Below, in pieces: positions 34,369 to 43,862 of a stretch of 64,000 nt of DNA (the first letter of the stretch is position 1; every line of letters begins with the position of its first letter). The position numbers and the translations under genes were made by a program. Below the pieces are notes generated by a model. It searched no databases and was not told the DNA's origin. It saw nothing but the letters and a program-made list of their open reading frames with translations. This stretch comes from Cryobacterium sp. Y57 (GTDB lineage: Bacteria > Actinomycetota > Actinomycetes > Actinomycetales > Microbacteriaceae). The stretch covers positions 198,041 through 262,040 of the forward strand of contig NZ_PJJL01000069.1 in assembly GCF_002929505.1 (NCBI RefSeq). Direction: 5' to 3'.

Positions 34369-34718
34369 CAGCTCGCCCTCTTAACACTCACGACCGCGCC
34401 TGCCTTCTTGCCAGAGAACGGGCTGAGATAACCGGATGCCGTAGTGTCGCCGACAACCTGCCAACCGGGAATGCCGCGGATCTCGATCCGGTCAGTCGGC
34501 AGCAGGATCGTTCCATACGGCAGATACAGAGTGAAGCCGGTGACAACCCATAGACCGAGCGTCTGCGGGTCTTCGGTTGAACCGGCCGGAGCGACGGGAA
34601 CGCGCACGATCGGGAACGTCGTGTCAGCGCCGACAATCGGGTAGCCGCCCGAGTCGTAACCGCCCGTAGGAACGCCCTTGCGAGTGACCGTGATTGTCTC
34701 GGCTGCTCGGTAACTCAC
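34368..34718 (-). CDS. Head closure / connector protein
   Basis: 116 beta-rich residues (YRAAETITVTRKG...LYLPYGTILLPTDRIEIRGIPGWQVVGD), like actinophage head-closure proteins. It lies between the adaptor and the gp10-like gene. Confidence 0.7.
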   Translation of the reverse strand: MSYRAAETITVTRKGVPTGGYDSGGYPIVGADTTFPIVRVPVAPAGSTEDPQTLGLWVVTGFTLYLPYGTILLPTDRIEIRGIPGWQVVGDTTASGYLSPFSGKKAGAVVSVKRAS

Positions 34719-35131
34719 GACGTTACCGGGGCAACATAGAACGGCGAGGTGGTCGGAATAAGGTTGACACCAAAAGCCCGCCGATCCGAAGCGTTTGCGG
34801 TCAGTTTCGCAAGCTCGTTAGCCAGCATGACCAGCTCGCCCGGATCGTCGCCTCCGAACGTGCGCGACTCCGAAAACGGGCCAGTCGCAGTGTTCGCCGT
34901 GCGGATGCCCTGAGGGTTGTTGAACTTGCGGATGACCATCGCCGTCACGACGTCAATTGCGTTTTCTAGCAGGTCAACCTCGGCGGCGGTGATGCGCGCT
35001 TGGATGCCAGGTACCTTGAACCGGATCTCGCGCTCAGCCTTGTCGATCCACGTGGCGATCAGGGCCGTATCGGTCGGGTCGTCGTCACCGATCCACGCAT
35101 TGATAACATTCTGTGCAGTGGTCCAAGCCAT
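34715..35131 (-). CDS. Gp19/Gp15-like head-tail adaptor
   Basis: 138 residues, mostly helical, with WIDKAEREIRFKVPGIQARI and VVTAMVIRKFNNPQGIRT. The pattern is that of the Gp19/Gp15/Gp42 adaptor family that binds the portal. Stop overlaps the next start. Confidence 0.8.
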   Translation of the reverse strand: MAWTTAQNVINAWIGDDDPTDTALIATWIDKAEREIRFKVPGIQARITAAEVDLLENAIDVVTAMVIRKFNNPQGIRTANTATGPFSESRTFGGDDPGELVMLANELAKLTANASDRRAFGVNLIPTTSPFYVAPVTS

Positions 35132-35191
35132 GCGGCACCTCCGGTTAAATGCAGAAGGGCGGAACCGAAGTTCCGCCCCTCTGCGACTTGA

Positions 35192-35341
35192 CTACTTCTC
35201 GGTTACCGTCTGCTCGCCGTTGTCGATGTTGCGATCCACCGTGACGACAGTGCCGTCAGGGCGGGTCGCCGTGAACGACTCACGGCGACCCTTGAGAACG
35301 ACCGCAGCGACAGGCTCAACGGATGGAGTTCTTACCGCCAT
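35192..35341 (-). CDS. Small structural-region protein (49 aa)
   Basis: A short frame starts inside the capsid stop (TAATG overlap at 35,341) and encodes MAVRTPSVEPVAAVVLKG to NGEQTVTEK. The coupled start, the phage-type codon use and the location between capsid and adaptor genes support it. Function unknown. Confidence 0.75.
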   Translation of the reverse strand: MAVRTPSVEPVAAVVLKGRRESFTATRPDGTVVTVDRNIDNGEQTVTEK

Positions 35342-36291
35342 TAGGCAAGAACACCAGTCAAGCGAGCTCCGGCTTTTCCACCGAATACGGCAAGACCGGT
35401 ATAAAATTCGATGCGGGTACGGAAGGCGGGCTTGGTTTCGAGCTCGCCCAGGTCGTAGACCTGCACGCCGCCGTTAGTCAGGCCGGTAACAGCCTGATCG
35501 CCTTCGGACTGACCGAACTTCACCGCGTAGATGGAAGACGCGACAGTGCTCGTGCCCTGCGTTTCCGACTGCGGAAGAACGAGTGCGCCCGCAGCAGTCG
35601 CGCCGGCGTCGAGGATCGGAATACCGTTCCAGACCACCTGACGCTTGCCGTTGATGTCCTGTTCGACAAACACGTCAGCGTTGATGTGACGTGCGGCCGA
35701 CTTGATCTTGCCGATGATGCTGGCATTGGCGTACAGTGCGCCGTTTCCGCCATCGAGCCCGGACACGCTGGCAACGAGCTCGTCCAGCTTGTCGAAGAAG
35801 GCATGGATCGAGGTCGTGTCGGTCAGGATCGAAGCGCCGTTGGTGCCGGCAGAGATGACCTGAGCACCAGTGAGGCGTTTCTTCAGCCCGTCGAACGAGA
35901 GGGCATCGACGGCGGTGTCACCGTTGAAGAAGGTGTTCTGGAACTGGTAAGACAGCGCCTTGACCTTCATGGCAGTCTGCACGGCGCGCTGGTCGTTCAC
36001 GTCGCCGCGAGTCTGAACGATGAACTTGTCAACGTCAGCGTCGCCACCGGTGATGACCAGCGACTCGGACTTCTGGTTGACGGTACCGGTGGACTCGGTG
36101 TAGCTGCCATTGACAGCACGGAACGCGACACCGGGAAGGGTTGCTTCCTCGTTGTACGAGTACGCATTGCCCTGAATGGTCATGAACGGGATGCGGTCCA
36201 GAACCGAGCTGGCCTGAACGAACGTCTCGAGAACGCCGCGCTGAAGGTAGGACTGAGAAAGCTTTGCAGCTTCTGCGAGAGTGGTAGCCAT
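35341..36291 (-). CDS. Major capsid protein (HK97 fold)
   Basis: 316 residues. Features include an N-terminal helix (TTLAEAAKLSQSYLQRGVLETF), VLDRIPFMTIQGNAYSYNEEATLPG for the E-loop region, and late WNGIPILDAGAT and RIEFYTGLAVFGGKAGARL for the P-domain and A-domain end. No delta-domain protease is encoded, which agrees with the separate scaffold gene. Confidence 0.92.
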   Translation of the reverse strand: MATTLAEAAKLSQSYLQRGVLETFVQASSVLDRIPFMTIQGNAYSYNEEATLPGVAFRAVNGSYTESTGTVNQKSESLVITGGDADVDKFIVQTRGDVNDQRAVQTAMKVKALSYQFQNTFFNGDTAVDALSFDGLKKRLTGAQVISAGTNGASILTDTTSIHAFFDKLDELVASVSGLDGGNGALYANASIIGKIKSAARHINADVFVEQDINGKRQVVWNGIPILDAGATAAGALVLPQSETQGTSTVASSIYAVKFGQSEGDQAVTGLTNGGVQVYDLGELETKPAFRTRIEFYTGLAVFGGKAGARLTGVLA

Positions 36292-36294
36292 GGG

Positions 36295-36852
36295 CTATTC
36301 CTTTTCTTGTGCGTAGCCAGCACGGAGAGACCCCATGCCGGGAGAAATGTTGTCTTGCTTGCCGAGCGCCGGAATGCCGCCTTCGTCAGGAACGAAATAC
36401 GTCTTCTTGTCCGGCTTGGGCTCGACAACGGGCGTGATGCCCTTGAATGCGATGAGCGCGTCAGCAGATGCCTCGAGCTCTTCCTGAGTGCTGCCAGATA
36501 GCAGTGCGGCAGGTACGCCCTTGGTGGCTGCAACCTCGGCTCGGGTCGCGCGACTTTCAAGATCGTTTGCGCGCTTCTCAGCGGCAGCGATCCGGTCGGT
36601 GACCTTCTGCTCGTCGGTCTTCTTCTCTTCTTCGATCTCAGCGAGACGCTGCGCAGCAGTGGAGTTCTCCTTGCTGCGAGACTCCCACTTGCGCGCCTCG
36701 GCTTTCCAGTCCGTCGTGTCCTGTGCAGGATCGGCAGGCTTAGGCGCTTCGGGGGCAGCGGGCGCCGCTCCCTCTTCTCCCTCGATGAATCGAATGCCCA
36801 TCATGGCGAGACGTGATGGCGCGATAGGTCCGAAGACTCGATTGGTTGACAT
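36295..36852 (-). CDS. Capsid scaffolding protein
   Basis: 185 residues: Ala/Pro-rich linker, long charged coiled coil (AARKWESRSKENS to RAEVAATKG region) and a C-terminal acidic/Gly segment. Four bp separate it from the capsid gene, the usual place. It guides procapsid assembly and then leaves. Confidence 0.88.
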   Translation of the reverse strand: MSTNRVFGPIAPSRLAMMGIRFIEGEEGAAPAAPEAPKPADPAQDTTDWKAEARKWESRSKENSTAAQRLAEIEEEKKTDEQKVTDRIAAAEKRANDLESRATRAEVAATKGVPAALLSGSTQEELEASADALIAFKGITPVVEPKPDKKTYFVPDEGGIPALGKQDNISPGMGSLRAGYAQEKE

Positions 36853-36959
36853 TGCTGCTCCTTCTTCCCGTGCGGGAATGCCGAATAGCGGCCATGCGGC
36901 CTTCGACTTTGTGCTTGGATTGCGCCCGTGCGGGCTATTGATCCGCGAAAAGCGGAAAT

Positions 36960-37643
36960 CTATGTTTCAGCCGGAATGTCACGGCCGACTCCGACACCCT
37001 CGGCATACAGGCGCTCGAACTCGCGAACGTCGTGCCCCTCGGGATAGTCGGCCTTGCTTCGGATTGGCGTGGGGACACAATCGCAGTCGCCGTGGTAGCT
37101 GTTGCCCTCGCCGGCTTCTTTCGCGTTTGCGTAGATGGCCCCGCGAGAGGCGAGCATCACACACCACTTGCACGTTGTCGGGCCGGTTGGAACTCGTGCG
37201 TAAGCCGTCCGAACTGGATCGCGGAAAGCTGCCGATGAGATGGTGTCGCGGCCTGACTGCAAGACGAGCCGCTGCGCCACTCCCGAAAGGTTCAGGAGAG
37301 CTTGCACCGGGTCGGGGTCAGCCGTGAACAGTGGGCCGAGTCCCCAGCGCGCCGCTGCCGTTGCCTGCGCTGAGTCAGGAGCCGCTGCGAGCGTTGCCGT
37401 GAACCGTGCAGCCGATGCCGGCACGTCGCGCAACTCGTCGTAGAAGTCAGCAGCTAGCAGCGCCGCGGCGTCGCCATAAGCTGCGATCAACTCAGGGAAG
37501 AAATCAAGCAACGCATCACGAACCAGGATCGGGCTGCCCTGAACATTCAAGGCAGCCCAGAACGTGGTCAGGTCACGCCGCGCTAGCTCCACCAATGACT
37601 GGTTGTTCAGCCGGAACGATGACACTTGCGCCGCTGTCGCCAT
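36960..37643 (-). CDS. MuF/VG15-like minor head protein
   Basis: 227 residues. A helical N-terminal region is followed by the metal-type motif C158-x2-C161 (TTCKWCVML) and H184/C187/C189 (YHGDCDCVP), typical of the MuF/VG15 family encoded next to portal. It is injected or binds DNA near the portal. The start overlaps the portal end by 71 bp. Confidence 0.8.
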   Translation of the reverse strand: MATAAQVSSFRLNNQSLVELARRDLTTFWAALNVQGSPILVRDALLDFFPELIAAYGDAAALLAADFYDELRDVPASAARFTATLAAAPDSAQATAAARWGLGPLFTADPDPVQALLNLSGVAQRLVLQSGRDTISSAAFRDPVRTAYARVPTGPTTCKWCVMLASRGAIYANAKEAGEGNSYHGDCDCVPTPIRSKADYPEGHDVREFERLYAEGVGVGRDIPAET

Positions 37644-39030
37644 TGGTGGACCCCTGTCGGATTGATTGAGCCGCAGCCACCAGCGAAGTCAGACGATCGC
37701 CTGACTGTGCGCGCCGGCGATCAGCCTGCAAGCGAACGATCTGCCCGCGATCGAGGCCTGCATATTCCATGCCGACCTCGGACGCGCCAAACCCTTCGAT
37801 GCTGGTTGCGAGCTTCGAGAACGCATCCGCGCGAGCAGTCGGGGACACCAAGTGCGCCTTCGTGAACTGTGCCTGCAAACTGCGCATCTCCACCGGAACG
37901 GACGTGAGCCCATCTCGGAGCATGACGCCCATTTGCATGGCACGTTCGGCGCCCTGGCCCCAGATCCCGTTCGCCGTGTTCGTCGCCATAGTCAGCGAGA
38001 TCTTGCCGGCGAAGATGGCATCCGCGCTGGTCGGATTCGAGTTGTCGGCGAACTTGACCTCGAGGTCCTGGTCATCCGAGAACAGGTTCGCCCACATCCG
38101 CAACTGATCAGTGTGAGGCTGCGGAGATGCGCCAGTAAATCGGTGCAGATCCGGTTTGTCTTCGCCATCCTCAACATCGAGCGCCTTGATCCGGCCCATG
38201 AGCGCCGTCCAGCGATCGTCACCGACGAAATCTTCGACCTTGGCGCCGAACAGATAGTATTCCGGCGCAGAGTAGAACTCGGCCGATACCTCAGAACGAA
38301 CGATCGTGCGAATGGCCGAGTCCACATAGCCCATAGACGCGCGAGTAATGCGCGAGTGACCCAGAGGCCGCGACAGTTCGTAATTGTTCGGCAGCGGGGC
38401 AACAGAGACGATTCCAAGCGGGTTGCGCTGAACGTCGGCCTTCCAGCCACGACGCCAAGCGCCACCCTGCCGTGTAAGAGTGACCACCTTCTCAGGCGTG
38501 TACATCACCATTCGGCTAATGTCGCCAGTATTCGTGAAGTCAACGATCGACAGGAAACCTCGAAGCGCACGACGGCGCGGGTCCCAGATCGCCGCAGAAG
38601 TCTCAGCAGATCGAGCCAGCAGCATCACCTCAGGCTCGCCCGACTGCACATCGCCCGAGCTCACCGTCAAAAACGAGCAGCCATGAACGGCAGACGACAC
38701 CTTCGCCGCAGGAAACTCCATCAGGAAGTTGTTATCCCAAGCGATCGAGTCGACTCCGAAAGCATCCTCTTCACCGTTCGCCGAAACGAACCCGGTGAAC
38801 TGCGAAAGGTCAGTCATGGCATGGACACCCTTAGCCGTCCAGCCGAGCGCCGCGTCAATCGACCGCATCTGAGGCGGCAGCGAGATGCCGAAGTCCTTCA
38901 GAGCCGCTTTGCCGTCGAAATACACGCTGCGAGTCAAGTTCCGCGGGCGCTTCTTCTGCCAGACACGAATCAACGATTCCAGCAACTCCGAATCGGAATG
39001 ATCGAGCACCAAATCAATGCCTAAAGTCAC
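37573..39030 (-). CDS. Portal protein
   Basis: 485 residues in the phage portal (SPP1 Gp6-like) family: GWTAKGVHAMTDL, NPLGIVSVAPLPNNYELSRPLG, AEFYSAPEYYLFGA, and a C-terminal helix/tunnel-loop region. It forms the dodecameric DNA gate. It follows terminase with a 4-bp overlap. Confidence 0.93.
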   Translation of the reverse strand: MTLGIDLVLDHSDSELLESLIRVWQKKRPRNLTRSVYFDGKAALKDFGISLPPQMRSIDAALGWTAKGVHAMTDLSQFTGFVSANGEEDAFGVDSIAWDNNFLMEFPAAKVSSAVHGCSFLTVSSGDVQSGEPEVMLLARSAETSAAIWDPRRRALRGFLSIVDFTNTGDISRMVMYTPEKVVTLTRQGGAWRRGWKADVQRNPLGIVSVAPLPNNYELSRPLGHSRITRASMGYVDSAIRTIVRSEVSAEFYSAPEYYLFGAKVEDFVGDDRWTALMGRIKALDVEDGEDKPDLHRFTGASPQPHTDQLRMWANLFSDDQDLEVKFADNSNPTSADAIFAGKISLTMATNTANGIWGQGAERAMQMGVMLRDGLTSVPVEMRSLQAQFTKAHLVSPTARADAFSKLATSIEGFGASEVGMEYAGLDRGQIVRLQADRRRAQSGDRLTSLVAAAQSIRQGSTNGDSGASVIVPAEQPVIGGASAA

Positions 39031-40526
39031 AAGATCCTCCCTCTCCGCTCACCGACCGGCCGCGATTGGCCCGTCTTTTTTTCAAGCCCCGCCACAGCGA
39101 CCGTCAAGGCCACTAGCGAGGTAATGTCTACGTCCGAGGAAACCCGCGACCAGTACCAAGCCGCGTTATCTCGGGTGAATTTCTGCTGCACACCTTCGAT
39201 CGCTGCATTGAGAATGGGATCGTCAAGATGCCGAAGCTTGCCCTGCGTGATCCAGTCATAGATGACGCCGCACGCCTTCACGTAATCGGCAAACTTGATC
39301 AGCTTCACGCGGGCGCCGTCACGCTTCCATGACGGCACCAGCGAGTCAACATGACCTCCTGCAATGGCGACTGTCGCTATAGGGTTCCACCGCTTCTGAA
39401 GCTCGGCCAGACGGGTTCCAATCCACGACGTTCCGACGCGGTTCTCGATGATCTCCGCATGAACTAGCTCGTCGGCTCGGAATGACAGGAGGGCGATCGA
39501 CGCCGACTCGCGATTGGCCGCGATCTCGACAGCGAAGACCTTCTGATCACCGGGCTGAGAGCCTGTCCCTGCGATTGGATCGTCAGAGTCATCTAGGTCG
39601 GGTGGGTCCATCAGGGCAGCCCAGACGCCGGCCCCGAATACAGACTCGCCGCCAAGCTTTGCCCAGATGCCCAGGCGCTCGCGCTTGAACTCTTCGATCG
39701 CGTCGGCCTCGATGAATACTTCGTACTCGTCGCGCACGTACTGCTCGCTAATGCGAATACCAAGTCCTGGATTCGCCTGATACCAGGACTCGACATCATC
39801 GATCGGCGCATCGTCATCAGCCGACCACTCGAAATAGGCGAGTCGATCAGAAGACTTCTTGATGCCCTCTTGACGCATGGCCTCTAGCAGGTCAGACTCA
39901 GGCATTCCGGCAGATGACGTGAACCAAATCTGCGGGTTGCCCTCCATCGACTTAGCCGCCATCGTGGGCAACATCGCCGCCATCTCCGCAGTCTTCAGCG
40001 CGTATGCCTCGTCCATCACGATCAGATCGCCAGTGAATCCACGACCCGAACCCTTGGACCTTGCAGCATAGGAAATCTTTGCGCCGCCCTTGAGCGTGAT
40101 GGATGGATCGTTGCCGACCTTCATGCCGGAAAACTCTTTGTCTAGGTCACCCTCAAAGCCCAGAACCTGCTCCATGAGATCCGGCGACTGCTTCATACGA
40201 TTCATCAGAGACTGCATCGACTCACGCGCGGTTTTTGTCTCGTGAGCTGTATGAATGATGCGCTTTTCGCCGAATAGGAACAGCCCAGCGAGTTCACGCG
40301 CCTCAAGCAGCGCATTTTTTCCGTTTTGTCTCGGGACAACTAGGCCACAACGAAATGCAGACCACTTGCCATTACGCTTCTCGCCCAACGATCCACGCAG
40401 CACGTACTCTTGCCACGGATCAAGGAACAAGCCGGCAACCGCAGCCAGGTCAATCGCATCATCAGCGGCAGTTGTCGCATAAAAGGGAAACGACTCAATG
40501 CGAGGAAGCTGCGATCCTTTCCTCAC
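39027..40526 (-). CDS. terL: Terminase large subunit
   Basis: 499 residues from the suggested GTG at 40526; the frame extends to 40601, overlapping terS. The ATPase part has Walker A-like VVPRQNGKN (about 63-71), a TAHETKTA segment and Walker B DLIVMDEAY. The nuclease part has VFAVEIAANRESASIAL with acidic ligands. It packages DNA with the small subunit and probably the adjacent HNH. Confidence 0.95.
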   Translation of the reverse strand: MRKGSQLPRIESFPFYATTAADDAIDLAAVAGLFLDPWQEYVLRGSLGEKRNGKWSAFRCGLVVPRQNGKNALLEARELAGLFLFGEKRIIHTAHETKTARESMQSLMNRMKQSPDLMEQVLGFEGDLDKEFSGMKVGNDPSITLKGGAKISYAARSKGSGRGFTGDLIVMDEAYALKTAEMAAMLPTMAAKSMEGNPQIWFTSSAGMPESDLLEAMRQEGIKKSSDRLAYFEWSADDDAPIDDVESWYQANPGLGIRISEQYVRDEYEVFIEADAIEEFKRERLGIWAKLGGESVFGAGVWAALMDPPDLDDSDDPIAGTGSQPGDQKVFAVEIAANRESASIALLSFRADELVHAEIIENRVGTSWIGTRLAELQKRWNPIATVAIAGGHVDSLVPSWKRDGARVKLIKFADYVKACGVIYDWITQGKLRHLDDPILNAAIEGVQQKFTRDNAAWYWSRVSSDVDITSLVALTVAVAGLEKKTGQSRPVGERRGRIL

Positions 40527-40896
40527 GGCGCTTTCGGAGTTGGTCAAAGACGCTCTCCTCGGGCTCGTTCGATTTGGACAGCACGACAATGCGGCGAACA
40601 AGCTCTTCGCGGCGCTTGGACAGGGCAGCGACCGCGTTAGCAGGCGCCTCGGACATCGCAGCCTTCACTGCGCGCAAGTTCTCCCGCGCCTCGTCCAGCT
40701 CATCGAGAACATCGGGGGCAGGCTCGGCGGCAAGTGCCAAGGCGACAAGGGAAGCCGACTCAGCGCGGCCGGTATCTACCCGCGTGTTCTTTTGCTCACG
40801 AGCAGCCTCGGCGCACAGATCACATATGGGCTCCTTCTTGCGAAGGTGGCGCTGATACGCCGCAAAAGTGCCACAAGGACGTAATTCGCGCGCCAT
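40495..40896 (-). CDS. terS: Terminase small subunit
   Basis: 133 residues. The N-terminal CGTFAAYQRHLRKKEPICDLC is a Cys-containing head common in actinophage small terminases, followed by a long coiled helix and a charged tail. It recognises packaging sites. Its N-terminal motif resembles the HGT modules at 51 kb. Confidence 0.82.
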   Translation of the reverse strand: MARELRPCGTFAAYQRHLRKKEPICDLCAEAAREQKNTRVDTGRAESASLVALALAAEPAPDVLDELDEARENLRAVKAAMSEAPANAVAALSKRREELVRRIVVLSKSNEPEESVFDQLRKRREERIAASSH

Positions 40897-41034
40897 GTGA
40901 TCACCTCTGTTAGATCGGAAACCTCACTGATAGACCAAGAATTGATCGTGTTTACAAATCGCGTCAATGCCGCCCGTGGCGCAGTCGGCCCGGGGGAGGG
41001 GCATATAGGCCGTCTGTGCACCCCTGTGAGCCGT

Positions 41035-41331
41035 TCACCACTTCCGCGAGGTCTTGGGTGCCTGCAATGCTTTGATGCCCTCTAGCGCCTTCTTGCCGCG
41101 TCGTGAGTTGCAGCTACGATGCGCGGGCTTGAGCGCACCTGTCATCGATCCGCCGTTACCGACTGCATCGATGTGGTCAGCGGTGAAGGCCATTGGGTGT
41201 TTCCAGTCGAGCTCATAATCGAATGGCTTGCCGCATAGGTGACATGGTGCGCCCGTCTTGCGCGCTTGCCTCTTCAGCGCCTCACGCTTGGCAACATATG
41301 CGCGATCGTTGCGGTACTGGGCAGCCACCAC
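41035..41331 (-). CDS. HNH endonuclease beside terminase
   Basis: 98 residues with CHLCGKPFD, FTADHIDAVGNGG and LKPAHRSCNSRRGKK, a complete HNH fold with Zn-binding Cys. HNH proteins next to terminase are needed for cos cleavage in HK97-type phages, so this one probably helps cut packaging ends. Confidence 0.9.
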   Translation of the reverse strand: MVAAQYRNDRAYVAKREALKRQARKTGAPCHLCGKPFDYELDWKHPMAFTADHIDAVGNGGSMTGALKPAHRSCNSRRGKKALEGIKALQAPKTSRKW

Positions 41332-41375
41332 CCACCCCCTGCTAGCCTGAGTCCCTACTACCTACTGGGGGAACC

Positions 41376-41771
41376 ATGTCTAAGATCACGTTCATGTTGG
41401 CTGCTACGGCCGTCCTGCTGCTCGCTGGGTGCTCATCTGCGGGGACTGTGCCGGACGCTGCACCTTTCACTGTGGCGCCGACCATTGCGCCTGAGCCAAC
41501 TATCGAACCGACCGTCGAACCCGAGCGTCTAGCGCTCACCTATCCGAATGGCGAGTTTCCCGGCAATGGCACCTTCGTGATCAACGTCGACATAGAACCT
41601 GGAACGTATGGCTCGGATGATGGAACCGCGGGAGCTAACTGTCATTGGCAGCTTCAAGATGAGGCCGGCGAAGCATTACGTGATGGTACCGACGCTAACG
41701 GTGTGCTAATCCTTGAGGGTCAGCACCGGTTCGTGTCGGAGGCTTGCCCTGTCTGGGTAAAGCTCGACTAG
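41376..41771 (+). CDS. Prophage lipoprotein (moron candidate)
   Basis: 131 residues. The signal has lipobox LLLAGC (Cys near 19), then a Pro/Thr spacer, then a small domain with FPGNGTFVINVDIEPGTY and two Cys. RBS GGGGGAA precedes the ATG, and TAGCCT upstream can serve as a -10. It is the only rightward gene in the late half, so it is probably expressed in the lysogen. Superinfection exclusion is a reasonable but unproven role. Confidence 0.85.
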   Translation: MSKITFMLAATAVLLLAGCSSAGTVPDAAPFTVAPTIAPEPTIEPTVEPERLALTYPNGEFPGNGTFVINVDIEPGTYGSDDGTAGANCHWQLQDEAGEALRDGTDANGVLILEGQHRFVSEACPVWVKLD

Positions 41772-41774
41772 CGC

Positions 41775-41806
41775 AAGAAGCCCTCACCACAATGGCAAGG
41801 GCTTCG
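41775..41806 (+). terminator. Hairpin after the lipoprotein gene
   Basis: GAAGCCCT pairs with AGGGCTTC over a 13-nt loop, right after the lipoprotein stop and in front of the convergent metallophosphoesterase. No T-run follows. Confidence 0.45.
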
Positions 41807-41827
41807 GGTAATGCCAGGTGATGGCGC

Positions 41828-43120
41828 CTACAGAACCGTCAGTGATCCGAGGTCGAACCCGTTATCGTCAATGCGAAACACGAGCAGCCCGGGGTCTGAA
41901 TCGTCACCTGACTTGTTCCGCCACCAGGACGAACCGTTGTCTAGCGTCGGTGCCTGAAGATGCCACTTGGCTCGCCCAGTCTCGGCATCACGACCTGATG
42001 GCCGGATGCGGAGATTATGGTAATGACCGGTGAGCAGGATGTGTGCTCGTGCGAGAGGCTGTCCGCCGTGTTGCTGTGCTGCCCACCAGGGAACCATTTG
42101 AGCTTCTGCTGATTGGTGACCGTGATGCAGGCCAATGATTGTGCCTCTCACGTCGAACGTGAGCGATTCATTCCACTCTTCGGGGAAGTGGTGGGTAACT
42201 GGCAGCCCGGTGTCTGAGGCGCGTTCAGCTAGGCGCTTGTGAACGTGTATGCCCCAGTCGTCGGTGGGCTTACCGAGGATGTTCTTGCCGGCTCTCCATG
42301 CTCCGTGATTGCTCGGAACTACGAGGGAGTCGACGGGGCCGAACTTTGCTAGGAGTGTTTCGACTTTCCATCGTTCAACGGCGTACATGTCGACCTGATC
42401 AGGAAATGACAGGTCGTTGAGGTGCGCTTGAGATGCGACGTTCTCGAATGATTCGGTGCCGTCGCCGACATCCGCTAAGACGTAACGCGAACTATTGCCG
42501 GCTTCGAGGTAGGCGGCGAGTGCTGCACGCTTGTCTGCGAGGCGGGCGATGAGTTCAGGGGTGCCGCCTCTTGAATCGCTTTTGCCAATCTGAGGATCAG
42601 CCCAAACGACGACGGTGGTTGATTCGCCGGTGCGAGGCGGGTGCGGCTTGTGCTTGGTGCGTGCAACCTCGGCGTAGAGGGCGGGCAGGTCAAGCTGTTC
42701 TGCCGTGGTCTTGCGTGTAAAGCTCGCCCGATACGAGAACAAATTCACGACATCGCGCGACCCGTCCTCGAGCGCCTTCGACTGCTGCCACGTAGAGCAT
42801 CGAACCGTGTCGCCGACAATCTCGAATTCGTTCGGGTCGCGGTTGAACCGTTTGAAGATGTCGGCCCAGTCGGTGATTGGTTCGATGGTTTGCACGTCAA
42901 CGAATTCACCGCCGTCGATGCCAATGTCCATTTTGCCGGACAGCTTACCGATGACGGGGTCCGTCTTCTCGATGCCAGCAATTTGGCGTTCGAGTTCGAG
43001 GCGGGCGCGGTGTCCGTTGGCTGTTGACTTGTTAATGCCCCATTTGCTGGCGATGGCCGGCCCTGTGAGATCAGCGTTGTTTAGGTCGACCAGATAGCGT
43101 GCATCGTCGAGCAGTGACAT
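41828..43120 (-). CDS. Phage metallophosphoesterase with N-terminal HTH
   Basis: 430 residues. Residues 1-45 look like an HTH (NNADLTGPAIASKWGINKSTANGHRARL). From about 165 come calcineurin-type motifs: WADPQIGK (Gln replaces the second His), ADVGDGTE, VPSNHGAWR, LHHGHQ and LTGHYHNL. Possible roles are DNA-end processing or repair; the substrate is unknown. It ends convergently to the lipoprotein gene. Confidence 0.8.
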   Translation of the reverse strand: MSLLDDARYLVDLNNADLTGPAIASKWGINKSTANGHRARLELERQIAGIEKTDPVIGKLSGKMDIGIDGGEFVDVQTIEPITDWADIFKRFNRDPNEFEIVGDTVRCSTWQQSKALEDGSRDVVNLFSYRASFTRKTTAEQLDLPALYAEVARTKHKPHPPRTGESTTVVVWADPQIGKSDSRGGTPELIARLADKRAALAAYLEAGNSSRYVLADVGDGTESFENVASQAHLNDLSFPDQVDMYAVERWKVETLLAKFGPVDSLVVPSNHGAWRAGKNILGKPTDDWGIHVHKRLAERASDTGLPVTHHFPEEWNESLTFDVRGTIIGLHHGHQSAEAQMVPWWAAQQHGGQPLARAHILLTGHYHNLRIRPSGRDAETGRAKWHLQAPTLDNGSSWWRNKSGDDSDPGLLVFRIDDNGFDLGSLTVL

Positions 43121-43160
43121 TTAGCTCCCTGCCTTCATGTGTGCGAATAGAGCCGAATGT

Positions 43161-43442
43161 CTAAACTTCTGTCACGCTGCCGGTCTTGAGTAGCACGGCG
43201 TCTGTCTCGTCGGACCAGAATGCTGCGATCGGGCGTAGGACGGGTTCTACTTCGCGGCCATGGTGGGCGCAAAAAAGCAGTTCGCGCATGTCGCTCATCG
43301 TCACGCGGATGTATGCGCGGGCGTTGCAGTCGCGTTTGTCACAACGATCTATAGCTGTCAGTGTGAAGACCGGTTTCTGGTCTGGAGCGGGGTTTAGCAT
43401 TCCGCCTGGAGTGAGCTCAGGAAGTGGGATTGTCGCCGGCAT
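43161..43442 (-). CDS. DUF7455-like zinc-binding protein
   Basis: 93 residues from ATG at 43442 (GGAG 7 nt upstream). LTAIDRCDKRDCNARAYIRVT and ELLFCAHHGREVEPVL match the DUF7455 family, small Zn proteins found in actinobacteria and their phages. Function unknown. Confidence 0.85.
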   Translation of the reverse strand: MPATIPLPELTPGGMLNPAPDQKPVFTLTAIDRCDKRDCNARAYIRVTMSDMRELLFCAHHGREVEPVLRPIAAFWSDETDAVLLKTGSVTEV

Positions 43443-43827
43443 AATGACTCCGTTGTCCGGTTGAGCCGGGGTTGATTGGGGGTGCCGAATGGAGCCGGTA
43501 GTAATGCCACCGACCCACATTCGCGCTATGACGCAGCCCGCACGGCCGCGTGTTTGTTGCTCGTTGTCCTGCCAAACCCTGAGCTCGGGCTGAACGGCTG
43601 CGACCTTTCGGCAACAGTGGCAAGTTGGTTGGGGGCGGGTGGTCGGTGGGACGACCTCGCAAGGCCGCTGCAGCTACCACCCGCCAGCTCGTTTTGTCTT
43701 GCGCCCGCGGAGAGCTATTCCGCTGCATGAAGGACCAGCAGCCCCGGCAAGATGATTCGGCCGCGCACTCGCCCGCTGATGCCTTGATTGGGCGGGAGTG
43801 TGTCGGGGGTGGCGGCCGAAAAATGGC
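43443..43827. other. Unassigned region, possible control gap
   Basis: About 390 bp without a convincing gene. A rightward frame from 43625 encodes a GRPRK-containing, AT-hook-like peptide but has no clear start site or homologue I recognise. Promoters for the DUF7455 and later genes are expected here. Confidence 0.3.
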
Positions 43828-43862
43828 ACAAAAAAAGCCCCAACCGCGAGGTCAGGGCCTTT
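43828..43862 (-). terminator. Terminator of the early prophage operon
   Basis: On the minus strand AGGCCCTGACC pairs with GGTTGGGGCTT (some G-T pairs) around a 4-nt loop and is followed by seven or more T. It lies between the early block and the DUF7455 gene. Confidence 0.75.

Noticed and set aside
35323..36501. Rightward 392-codon frame opposite capsid and scaffold
   Set aside because: Antisense to the capsid protein; no motifs and no ribosome site.
37852..39024. Rightward 390-codon frame opposite portal
   Set aside because: Shadow of the portal gene with very high Arg/His content.
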